A stretch of DNA of 64,000 bases from Schizochytrium sp. CCTCC M209059 (Eukaryota > Sar > Bigyra > Thraustochytrida > Thraustochytriidae): the NCBI GenBank assembly GCA_000818945.1, contig KN805394.1:1-64000 (forward strand), written 5' to 3'. Shown one piece after another: positions 10,241-18,784 of this stretch (its first letter is position 1; each line of letters opens with the position of its first letter). A program made the position numbers and the translations under genes. The notes beneath the pieces were generated by a model. That model worked only from the letters and a program-made list of their open reading frames with translations, was not told the DNA's origin and did no database searches.

Positions 10241-10770
10241 GCTATGCTCAGCTCAGCCCAGTTCTCCACGCTCCGCCTCGCAAGGCCCAATCGTCGCGGC
10301 GGCGGCACAGCCGCGTCTTGGAAAAGATCCCGAGTTGGGACGGGACGCGCGTCAGAGATGACCTCTGGGCCCAGCCAGCACTATAACCCAGCCCAGCCCA
10401 ACCCAGCCCAACACAACCCAACACAATCCAACACAACACAACCCAACCCAACTTGGACTCGCGCGTGCAGCGCAGCGCGGCCACGATGCAGGTCTGCGGC
10501 GGCGACAGCTCGGCGTCGCGGCGCTCGGTGATCGTCCGACGATGCGGCGCCTGCTTGCGGCATCGGGCAGCGCCGGACATATGTCAAAATTGCCCTGCAC
10601 ACATACCGCCATCCCGCGCGAGCTTCGGCCGCGCGAGCTTCGGCCGCGCGCGGAGCTGCGCGGGCGCGCGGGCGCTCGCGGTCGAAGGCCGCGGCGGAGA
10701 CGGCGCCGGCGGCGAGGACTGAGTGGTTTCGACGACGAGGCCGGGGTCGAGGTCGAAGACGAGGGCGAGG
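10241..10770. other. Divergent promoter region
   Basis: This spacer separates the minus-strand desaturase and the plus-strand ATPase and should carry both promoters. It holds the minisatellite at 10385-10455 and a direct GCGCGAGCTTCGGCC repeat near 10616-10645. Arg/Pro-rich frames here have no family signature. Confidence 0.55.
10385..10455. repeat. CCCAACACAA-type minisatellite
   Basis: About 70 bases of short imperfect units made of CCCAGCCCAA and CACAACCCAA, in the divergent spacer between the desaturase and the ATPase. The plus strand is almost free of T. Confidence 0.85.
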
Positions 10771-11586
10771 ATGGCGACCGCGACGACAACGGCGCCGGCG
10801 ACGGGAGCAGCAGCCACCGGCGCCGCGCAAGGCAGGACGAAGAAGGCCGCGGTGTCGTTCACGGGAGGTAAAGATTGCCACCTGGCGCTGGCGAGGGCGA
10901 GGGAGAGGGAAGATCTCGAGGTCGTCGGCCTGGTCTGTTTCCATCCGCCGGGCGAGCCGCAATTCAAGGCGCACCCTGTGGAGATCCAAAGCCAGCAGGC
11001 GGAGGCGCTCGGCTTGCCGCTGTGGATGAAGGTCGTGGACGCCGCGCAGCATGAAGGCAGCTTTCGAGAGGCGTACGGCGCGGCCATGTCCGCCTTGCGC
11101 GCAGAGCACGGCGTCGAGGTGATTGTCACGGGCGACATCGACCTCGTTGGGTCGAGCACGACGAACTTTATCGACGACGTTTGCAAGCTCACGGCTTGCG
11201 GGCTCTCTTGCTGGCTGCCTCTGTGGCAGATTTCGCGTCGGGCGGCGCTAGACGAGATGCTGGCGCGAGGTTTCGACATCCGATTCAGCTGCGTCAAATC
11301 GCCGTTTTTCGATGAGACCTGGATTGGTCGCAGGATCGACGCCGCGTCGTTGGCCGAGATGACCGCCATGGAGGCGGACGGGCTCGATCTTTGCGGCGAA
11401 AATGGAGAGTACCATACTGTTGTGCTCGATGCTGGCATATCCTTGTACAAGACGAGTCGGCTTCTGCCAACGGAGGAGCATCTTGTCCCCGAAGAGCTCG
11501 AGGGATCTGCGGGGCAGAGCAAAGACCAGCGATGGTGGGTCGTGCAGACCGGCAGCGTTTCACCGTACACGCTTTGCGCGCGATGA
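10771..11586 (+). CDS. ATP_bind_4 (DUF71) protein, probable diphthine-ammonia ligase
   Basis: A 271-residue protein starts at the first in-frame ATG (10771); an in-frame extension upstream has no ATG. After an Ala/Thr-rich lead, the PP-loop SFTGGKDC at about residues 26-33 marks the N-type ATP pyrophosphatase fold. The C-terminal GENGEYHT near 209 is the signature of the Dph6/MJ0570 family. Dph6 amidates diphthine on elongation factor 2 using ATP and ammonium in the cytosol. The P-loop reads TGGKDC instead of the usual SGGKDS, so a paralogous role within DUF71 is possible. It lacks the C-terminal RidA-like domains that yeast Dph6 has. Family membership is strong; the exact reaction is inferred. 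Confidence 0.78.
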   Translation: MATATTTAPATGAAATGAAQGRTKKAAVSFTGGKDCHLALARAREREDLEVVGLVCFHPPGEPQFKAHPVEIQSQQAEALGLPLWMKVVDAAQHEGSFREAYGAAMSALRAEHGVEVIVTGDIDLVGSSTTNFIDDVCKLTACGLSCWLPLWQISRRAALDEMLARGFDIRFSCVKSPFFDETWIGRRIDAASLAEMTAMEADGLDLCGENGEYHTVVLDAGISLYKTSRLLPTEEHLVPEELEGSAGQSKDQRWWVVQTGSVSPYTLCAR

Positions 11587-11656
11587 ATGTGCCCATTCCC
11601 GCCCCCACCCTTCCTTGCTTACTTACCTAAAAGATGATCTCATATTACGTTGTGTC

Positions 11657-11701
<45 letters not shown>

Positions 11702-11912
11702 TCTTGTCTCGTCAAGCTCGCGGTTCTTGCGAATGCTAAAAAGTTTTTAAATGTGGCCAGAGAGGGTGGCTTTATTTATTGAATGGAAATGAGACATCAT
11801 TCAGTCAAGACAAAGATGAGTACTCTTATGACTAATGTCTTTTCAAATAACTCCCTCTCACCACTACTGCACCCTCTTTTTGAAGCGTCGCGTAAGGACT
11901 ATGGTCATCTCT
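11587..11912. other. Convergent 3' spacer
   Basis: This holds the AG repeat and a plus-strand TTTATTTATT at about 11769-11778. On the minus strand that reads AATAAATAAA, a plausible poly(A) signal about 135 bases past the PIG-G stop. No gene is seen. Confidence 0.6.
11660..11697. repeat. (AG)n dinucleotide repeat
   Basis: A pure AG run in the short convergent spacer between the ATPase and PIG-G genes. Confidence 0.95.
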
Positions 11913-14519
11913 TCATCTCATCGCGACTGCTAAAAAGGCAAAGCCGGCCAGAATTTGGAAAAAAAAGAGCATCGTCTCCAACATCCATTTCGGCGCAAAG
12001 ACGGACCACACGAACAAATGTGAGCGCATAGCAACAAGCACACCAGTAGCCACGGCAATGCGCAATGCAGCGCATGTCTGGAAAGCAAAGGTTGCGACAG
12101 TGAGTGCCCTCCTTGTTGCCCCACTTGCATGGTCGAGCGAAAGGACGCGCACAGCGTTGACGACCCCAAGTATGGGGCCAGAAAAAGTAATGACAAATGT
12201 TAACGAGCCCACAAGAGTTTGATTGTAGTCTGAGAGACCCGTGTACGCTCCGCTAATGTCGACAGTCGAGATTACATGTGAATTTCCCAGTGCGAAAAAA
12301 ACGCATTGCCCGAGGATCCACTGAAACAAGATCACTTCGAGAGGGGATCCACTGAGTGCGCGGTGCATTTCACCCGCTGCACGGGTTAGCAGAATGGCCC
12401 CACACAGAATCGCTGTTCCCGTTTTGCGATGCAAAAGCAAGAGCAAAATCTCCAGACCCAGCATTCGAAGCTCCCAGGCATCTCGGCGCGCAAGAGTTGC
12501 GCGGCCTCCCCAAAGGAAAAAGCTACCAGCGCAGATGTAGGCAGCTCGAGCGCGGAAGAGCTCGCTGAGTCCCCAAAAGCTGGCCTCTCGAGGAAGTTCA
12601 AACACCTTGAGAGAAAAGAGGAGAAGCATCGATATGATGATGAGCACGGCTCCTAACAGGCGCGACGACACGTCCAACGTATCGCGCAGTCGCTGCAACC
12701 GCCAAAGGGCTGCACTTCCATACAAAAAGAGAACCAGTGCAACCACGGTGGGCGTGTAGAATACAGATGGCAAGACGAGCACAGCCGTTCCTTCGTCGAC
12801 AAAGTTTCCCTCGTCGTCCTGCGCTGCGAGACGGGCAAAATTGATGACCATGAGGCGCTCGCGGAGGACGCGAAGCAAAACTGCGACAAGGCCGATGATC
12901 GCCAGTTCGAGGCTTGTGGAGGTCTCCAAGACGCCCACATTGACCTTTTCTACCGGCCTCGACGCAGCGCATACGCGTTGCCAAAGACGGAGAAGACCGC
13001 GTCCGAGAAGCCAAGAGAGTACCAAATAGTTCCACACGACGTGTTCATTTTCGATTGCAGAAGAGCTCGTGAGGCTAAGACAGTGCAGAACGTGGATCCC
13101 CAGCAAGCCATATGACGGGCAGGCGAGCTCTCGCCATGGCACATGTCTTGCAAAACCAGCAAGGGCTGCCAGCGCCAAGACACCGACCGCGATGACAAGC
13201 TTGACATTTTCCAAGACGCGCTCATCGTCGCCAGCTGCCCCATTACCCAATCGCGCAGTGTAAATGGCATCATGTATACGGTGCACAAAGAATTTCGTAT
13301 CTTTGGCGCGCGCTTTTTGCATTGAGTCGTCGTTGAGGAGATGCGGGGCTTCACGACGAACGAGACGCTCGAGCTGGGCGGCGTTCGCCTCCAACGCCGC
13401 TGCATAGCGCACAGACCCGTCTGCCAGAGAGAGAAATGGTTCTTGCAAAATTTTTCCAACACTGCGCTCGGGTATGCCAATATCAAAAAGGGTGGCAAGA
13501 GTTGGCACAAGATCCACTTGTGCCATGTGGCGGCGTCGTTTTGGTTCTGTCTCTGAAAACTCCAAAGGTGGTGTTGCGCCGACGTGCGCAAAGAGCATAA
13601 AGGCGCTCGTCTCGGGCAGCGAAGCGCCGCCGTGGTTGCCTACTTTGTTCATGCCATGGTCACTGAGCAGGACGAGAAGCGTTGGTGCATATGCATGCTT
13701 GGATGCGTCGTGATGTGCCTGGTTGGCGCGAATGCGGTCCTGCTGACGAAGTGAGCGATGAAGCTGCTCGAAGATGCGATCCATCTCGGAGAGCTTGACA
13801 CCCAGTTGCGATGAATCAGGGCCCAGCGAGTGGCCGATATGGTCGACACCTAAATAGTGTAAGATTGCAACGTCCCACGCCGCAGCCGCAGGATGCTGCA
13901 TGGATGGGTCAAAGTCTTCCGCAAGGTGGCGAGTGACGTTGTCATCGACCTCGGTAAAGTCCTTTGTGAAGAAGCTGCTTGTCCCGTCGTGACGCACGAA
14001 GTGATTTGGAAAGAGCTTGAGCCAGGTTTCGTCGCCATACATGACAAGTCGCCGGCCTGCTGCCTTGAGTCGATCGAGCAAGTTGTCCTCAGCAAGAGCT
14101 TTGGAATTGAGATTGTTCATGACATCAATGAATCGGGGTACAGTGCCAGTTGTGAGAGCTTTGATGCGGGGCATGGTCACCGTGGGCGTATTTGCGTCTG
14201 ATACGAAAGACGCCGTTCGCTCAGGCTCCTCGCGCATGATTTGCCGTACATAGCGCATCTCGGGCCGTTCATGCACAAAGTCTTCTCGTAGCGCGTCCAC
14301 GACCATGATGACGAGTCGCCCGTACGCTGGTCTTAGGCCGGCCGTCAACGTTGCGTCAGCAGCAGAAACGATGGGTTCGTTTGTCGTGGACGTTGACGTC
14401 GTCGCGACGTTGCGCCATGGCGGCGAGGGCAGGTCGAGCGCCAGTACGACGCAAGCGACCCATACGAGCGCCACGCACTGCGCCACGTGAAGGATCACCG
14501 TGTGTGTCCACGGCCCCAT
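11913..14519 (-). CDS. GPI ethanolamine phosphate transferase 2-like (PIG-G/GPI7)
   Basis: This 868-residue protein probably adds ethanolamine phosphate to the second mannose of the GPI anchor precursor in the ER lumen. A hydrophobic N-terminal anchor (about residues 7-27) precedes an alkaline-phosphatase-like domain. That domain shows VDALREDF near 73, MPRIKALTTGT near 115, HYLGVDHIGHSLGP near 225 and LSDHGMNKVGNHGG near 287; the Asp/His residues are the expected metal ligands. The C-terminal half (about 430-868) has many membrane spans, as in the family. The LGVDHIGH wording and overall length favour PIG-G/GPI7 over PIG-N or PIG-O. Another GPI pathway gene, PIG-Q, lies about 32 kb away. The frame is unbroken and starts at ATG 14519. 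Confidence 0.8.
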   Translation of the reverse strand: MGPWTHTVILHVAQCVALVWVACVVLALDLPSPPWRNVATTSTSTTNEPIVSAADATLTAGLRPAYGRLVIMVVDALREDFVHERPEMRYVRQIMREEPERTASFVSDANTPTVTMPRIKALTTGTVPRFIDVMNNLNSKALAEDNLLDRLKAAGRRLVMYGDETWLKLFPNHFVRHDGTSSFFTKDFTEVDDNVTRHLAEDFDPSMQHPAAAAWDVAILHYLGVDHIGHSLGPDSSQLGVKLSEMDRIFEQLHRSLRQQDRIRANQAHHDASKHAYAPTLLVLLSDHGMNKVGNHGGASLPETSAFMLFAHVGATPPLEFSETEPKRRRHMAQVDLVPTLATLFDIGIPERSVGKILQEPFLSLADGSVRYAAALEANAAQLERLVRREAPHLLNDDSMQKARAKDTKFFVHRIHDAIYTARLGNGAAGDDERVLENVKLVIAVGVLALAALAGFARHVPWRELACPSYGLLGIHVLHCLSLTSSSAIENEHVVWNYLVLSWLLGRGLLRLWQRVCAASRPVEKVNVGVLETSTSLELAIIGLVAVLLRVLRERLMVINFARLAAQDDEGNFVDEGTAVLVLPSVFYTPTVVALVLFLYGSAALWRLQRLRDTLDVSSRLLGAVLIIISMLLLFSLKVFELPREASFWGLSELFRARAAYICAGSFFLWGGRATLARRDAWELRMLGLEILLLLLHRKTGTAILCGAILLTRAAGEMHRALSGSPLEVILFQWILGQCVFFALGNSHVISTVDISGAYTGLSDYNQTLVGSLTFVITFSGPILGVVNAVRVLSLDHASGATRRALTVATFAFQTCAALRIAVATGVLVAMRSHLFVWSVFAPKWMLETMLFFFQILAGFAFLAVAMR

Positions 14520-15120
14520 GTTCTTGGTGTCGCCTGCGCATTAACCATGCGCTTTGCTTGCTTTGATTGCTTGCCTGTCTACAAAACAAAACAAAACAAA
14601 CCAAAACAGCCTGAGAGAAGATGGCCGTATGTTGAAAAACAAGGTAAGATGCAAGCGAAGGTGCGCTCAGCTTTGTGCCTATGTTGAGCCTTTTGGAGGT
14701 CCATCTCCAAAAGTTTGAGCGATAGAAGGGGCCGACCCTTTTCCACTTGATCCTCTTCCATTCCTTCGAAAAAGAGGGGCAGCAAATCGGATGCGCCCTG
14801 CCGTGGGCGACTAGGGGCGCAAGTTGAAAGTAGCAGCCTCGTTGACAGATTCGTCTCGGTAAAGTGTCAGCGCCTACGAGCGGCCAGAGGCCAAGAAAGC
14901 CAAGTCTGCTGGACTACCCTTCACGGATAATCAATTGTATGCTGATGGACGAAGCGGGTCGTATGGAAAGAATACGTCCGTGTCTGCGCCGACCCGACCT
15001 ATCGAATAGAGGCAATGTAATGCGAAATGAGGATGAAGTTCGACCCCCCCCCCCTCCCAGACCGCCACTCGAACGAAAGGCTTCAAAAGTAGGCAGCCAA
15101 GCATGCCACGAAAAAATAGA
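14520..15120. other. Intergenic region
   Basis: This spacer lies between the PIG-G start and the hydrolase stop, both on the minus strand. An A-rich (AAAAC)n tract sits at 14582-14605 and a C-run at about 15044-15054. I see no gene; the PIG-G promoter should lie in its left part. Confidence 0.6.
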
Positions 15121-16248
15121 TTAGTTGATGTTGCTCTTGATAAAGGAGCAGATTCTGTCCAGACAGGCGTCAAACTCGGGGACGCCAAAGCCATAGAAGA
15201 TAGGGTAAATGTGAAGGGCATAGGGGTCGATGTCCTTGGTGACCTTGACGCCGTCTGCCTTGGCTCGCTCAATGAAGAGCTTGGTGTCGCCGTAGAGCCT
15301 CTCGGTCTCGCCGCAGGTGACCATGATGGGCGGAAAATACTTGAAGCCGCCGTTGAGGAAACTGTTGTCCGGATCGTCGGCGGGCTTGCCAGATACCTCT
15401 GCGGCCTTCTCTCCGAGCACATCAAAGAAGTGAGCAAAGGTAAAGAGCATATCCTTGTTGTTGGCCTTGTATTCTTCGCTCGTGTTGGCAATATCTCCCC
15501 AGGGCGACATCATGACACCACAGGCAGGCATGGCCAAATTCTGGTTGCGAATGCCCTGAAGCACGCCCATGACAAAACCACCACCTGCCGAGTCGCCGGC
15601 GAGCGAGATCTTGGACGGAGACATGGTCTTAAGCAGAGAGGCGTAGACTCGGACGAACTGATCGCGCGCGTTGGCAATGCTTCCGTTAGGGACGCGCGTG
15701 TAGTCGACAAAGAGCGTGCGGCATCCCGTGCGGCGACTGAGCTCGCCGCACGGAGCGCGGTATGAGTCGAGCGTGCCGGAGAAGTAGCCGCCACCGTGGC
15801 AGTAGATGAGCACACCGGAATCGTCCGTGACGTTAGCATCCGGGTGCGTGACCCATGCGCAGCGCACGCCGTCAATTTTGGTCTCCTGGACGCGCTCACT
15901 GGAGAACAGCGGTCCGAAAAGTCCCAGCGCATAAAAGTTGTCCATGAAGAACGTGGACTTTTGCCAGGTGTCACTCATCTCTGGCTTGGCGTCTTTGGCC
16001 ATGCCGTAGAAGAGTTCCGTCAGCGCATGGAGCTCCGGCGAGCCCTTGCTGCTGGCCGTCTTAGCCACCTTGCCGTACAGCGCCTCCTTGTCCACGCTTC
16101 CAAGCCCCAATTTGAGCCGGAACACGCGAATCCTGTATATGAGGTGCACGAGCGCCTTTTGCAGGCCGAGTCTCGACCGGTACGCGAGCAGCGCCAGGAT
16201 GGCCGCGGCCAGCGCCGCCGCGCGCGGCCGCTTGACCACGACGTCCAT
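15121..16248 (-). CDS. Alpha/beta hydrolase fold-3 (hormone-sensitive-lipase-like) esterase
   Basis: The protein has 375 residues from the first ATG (16248); a longer frame to 16296 has no ATG. A hydrophobic stretch at about residues 9-24 suggests a signal anchor, so the enzyme is likely ER- or membrane-attached. The HGGG oxyanion motif lies near residue 152 and the nucleophile elbow GDSAGGG near 218, both diagnostic of the HSL/arylacetamide-deacetylase-type family. The acid is probably in the segment GETERLYGD near 313 and the His in YALHIYP near 348. It likely hydrolyses short or medium acyl esters; the physiological substrate is unknown. Confidence 0.82.
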   Translation of the reverse strand: MDVVVKRPRAAALAAAILALLAYRSRLGLQKALVHLIYRIRVFRLKLGLGSVDKEALYGKVAKTASSKGSPELHALTELFYGMAKDAKPEMSDTWQKSTFFMDNFYALGLFGPLFSSERVQETKIDGVRCAWVTHPDANVTDDSGVLIYCHGGGYFSGTLDSYRAPCGELSRRTGCRTLFVDYTRVPNGSIANARDQFVRVYASLLKTMSPSKISLAGDSAGGGFVMGVLQGIRNQNLAMPACGVMMSPWGDIANTSEEYKANNKDMLFTFAHFFDVLGEKAAEVSGKPADDPDNSFLNGGFKYFPPIMVTCGETERLYGDTKLFIERAKADGVKVTKDIDPYALHIYPIFYGFGVPEFDACLDRICSFIKSNIN

Positions 16249-16296
16249 CTTTTTCGCGCGAGCGGCGGGCAGCACGGGCACCGACTGGACGTGCAA

Positions 16297-17870
16297 TCAA
16301 TCAATCAATCAATCAATCGCCACACGCCCACGCTTCGCTCTCCGCGGGCCTCTTCCTCGGCCTCCAAGGTTCGTTTCGGGTCTGCTCGCCATGCCGCGCC
16401 TCGGAATCCAATCTTCCGCGCCTCCTCCTACTAGCAAGCAGGCGCTCCTCCTCTCCCCTGCTCTTACGAAGCGCACGATCTCTCCTTCAGACAGACGCCG
16501 TGCCAACCGACGCCGTCTCGGAACTCGAGGCTCCACGCGCACGCTTCGCTCGCAGCGGGCGCACCAAGACCTCGATCAGACGGGGAGGCCGGCCTCGCAG
16601 CGGTCGCAGCCGTCGCAGCGGTCGCGGTCGGGCATCGCGAAGAAGGAAAGCAAGAAAGCAAGAAATCAAGAAATCAAGAAATCAAGAAAGAAAGATACGC
16701 CCAGATCCTGCACTTCGCGCGGCGCTGCGCTGCGGTCGATTGAGAGCCATTTCTGGCGCGGCGCGGCCGGATCCGGACCGTCGCGGCGCCGCCTGGTCCG
16801 CCCCCCCCTCCCGCCGCCCCTCCGCGCGCGCGCTGCGGGAAGGGTGTGGGCCGCAGCGGCGGCACCAGACGTCGTCCTTCTGCGAACGCGCTTTCTTTCG
16901 GCGGGTGGGTGTTACGGCGCTCTGCGGTGAGGCTGTGGGAAGGATGAGGGGCAAGTGGGGGGGTCAGCGCACACTGCGGGGGGGGGGAGGGAGGGGATGC
17001 GCGCGCATTTCGCGGACACGAGCGGTTCGAGTGTTGCAGCTTCGATCGAGGGAGGACTCACAGTCAAGCCAGGCCAACTTGCGGCCCAGGGCTGCGGGTC
17101 TTGGGCTTGTAAGGAATAGGCCTGCTAAGTCTACCTAGGTCTAGTTCCATCAGAGTCAATAATAACACTATTTTAGGCCTAGCCTTCAACCATCACTGGC
17201 AGGGCCCGGCGACAATGATATTTTCTGAGAGGGCCGGGCGCGATCTGGGAAGGCCATGTCTCATGCTTCTTCACCCAAGTAAGTTGTGGAGGTCAGCATG
17301 AGAAAAACAAACCTCTCGATTCCAGGCTCGCGTCACCGTTTTCGGCCAGACGACCGTCCCATTTTGCGTTCTGTAGATCATTGGGTGGCGAACGCCAACT
17401 TTCAGCATACCTAAGCCTAAGACACGGTTTATCAAGGACTGATTTTGGTCAACATCATGTTCAAGACATGCAGTGGGGACCAGGGCATCGACACTTTGAT
17501 ATACGTAAAACTCCTCCTTACAACCGTGGCGACTCCTTACAGCCATGGAACGCGCGGCTTTCCAAGGCATACAGGCTGAGGCCACTCTCTAACTCACTCA
17601 CGCGCTTACTCGCTCACTCATCCGACCACCTTGCTCTAGTCTGGTGCAATTTACCCCGCCTCTTTTGGCGACAACGAACTGAGAGTGTTGCTCTTGCATC
17701 AGCTGCTGCTGCTGCTGCTGCTGCTGCTGCCGTCCGAAGAGTTGGTCGCGAGTCTGATGCCCGGATTGCCAGGATCCCTAGCGACGGAGTTGCCGCAACT
17801 GTCGAGAGCGCTGCTCTCGCTCCAGTGTAGACCTGCGTTGCCGCCGAAGAGGAGGGGAGGGGTGGGGGGN
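16297..17870. other. Gene-poor low-complexity region left of the gap
   Basis: This has an AATC repeat (about 16296-16318), repeated AAGAAATC units near 16655-16690, C and G runs near 16801-16808 and 16978-16988, and a (CTG)n trinucleotide repeat at 17702-17731. Overlapping Arg/Pro/Ala-rich frames on both strands carry no recognisable domain. TAGGCCTA-type palindromes occur near 17120 and 17174. Confidence 0.6.
17702..17731. repeat. (GCT)10 trinucleotide repeat
   Basis: Ten GCT units on the plus strand. Nearby frames are not convincing as genes, so I do not treat it as a poly-amino-acid tract. Confidence 0.92.
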
Positions 17871-17926
17871 NNNNNNNNNNNNNNNNNNNNNNNNNNNNNN
17901 NNNNNNNNNNNNNNNNNNNNNNNNNN
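17871..17926. other. Assembly gap (56 Ns)
   Basis: A run of unknown bases is immediately preceded by a G-rich stretch (aggggaggggtgggggg), a likely cause of the gap. Its true length may differ from 56. Confidence 0.99.
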
Positions 17927-18151
17927 GAGCGAGCGCCAGATTCTCTTCTCCTCTTGTACGAGTCTTCAAGCCAGAAGCAAAAGCAGCGGCAGCAGTTGCA
18001 TGCAGCCTTCAACGCGGGTGTCGAGCGCGAGCGAGATGGGTCTATGTGGCAATGGCAATAAAAGGAGGACAACAAGTAGAAGACTGCACGAGATCGTTGA
18101 ATAGGATGAGGACGAGGAGGAGGGGAAACAACATCAACAGCAGCAATAAGG

Positions 18152-18291
18152 TCAGAATGCGAACAGGATGCAAACAAGATCTCGTTCGAGTAAGTAGCCA
18201 GCCAGTCAGCCCGGCTTTCTTCTCTTGACGGCAGCAAGCCCTTGGCCTCTGCGATTGGTTAAGCAAGCATCAATGGAGTCTCCAATACACG
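18152..18291 (+). repeat. Direct repeat copy 1 (about 140 bp)
   Basis: It begins near GAATGCGAACAGGATG, includes TTCGAGTAAGTAGCCAGCC and CGGCAGCAAGCCCTTGGCC, and ends near GGAGTCTCCAATACACG. A diverged second copy starts at about 18374. It is non-coding as far as I can see. Confidence 0.85.
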
Positions 18292-18373
18292 GGCCTCGAT
18301 GACTGTGAGTTGTACGCACGTATACTACTACTGTACACAGAGCATGACTGATGAAGTCTTGCTGGCAAAAATC

Positions 18374-18505
18374 GGCTCAGGATGCGAACAGGATCCCGTT
18401 CGAGTAAGCAGCCAGCCAGTCAGGCCAGCCTTCTTCTCTCGGCGGCAGCAAGCCCTTAGCCTCTGCAATCGGTCAAGCAAGCATCAATAGAGTCTCCAAC
18501 GCACG
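18374..18505 (+). repeat. Direct repeat copy 2 (about 130 bp)
   Basis: It is collinear with 18152-18291 with scattered substitutions and short indels; for example GCGAACAGGATCCCG replaces the corresponding longer segment of copy 1. The copies are spaced by about 220 bp. Confidence 0.85.
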
Positions 18506-18784
18506 TGGCCGTACTAGGCCTAGTAGGCTGAGGCCCTAGGCCTACTACTCATAGGCCTGTACCTGCCTGTACCGTGAAGCCCTGATGGTGGCAAAAAAGA
18601 TAGATCCCTGCGCGACGGGTTGAACTCACGCGCGCGCGCGCGCGTTTCTCTTGACGGTAAAACCGCCGCGCTTCCTGCCTTGCGCCAACTCACTCCCCCG
18701 TCCGCCCGACGCACGCACGCACGCACGCACGCTCGCTCGCCCGGCGCGCGCCAAGGCGGAGTCGTCCGCCTCGGGCACGGCACC

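Larger units (their letters stand above)
17927..18784. other. Non-coding region with diverged direct repeats, upstream of the exchanger
   Basis: This includes both direct-repeat copies, a cluster of TAGGCCTA-type palindromes (about 18515-18560), a (CG)n run near 18632-18646 and an (ACGC)n run at about 18709-18732. The last part is presumably the promoter/leader of the exchanger gene. An in-frame extension upstream of 18785 lies in these repeats and is rejected as coding. Confidence 0.6.

Noticed and set aside
18620..18784. N-terminal extension of the exchanger upstream of 18785
   Set aside because: It would translate ACGC and CG repeats (HARTHARS); the ATG at 18785 has a far better context and leads straight into the conserved protein.
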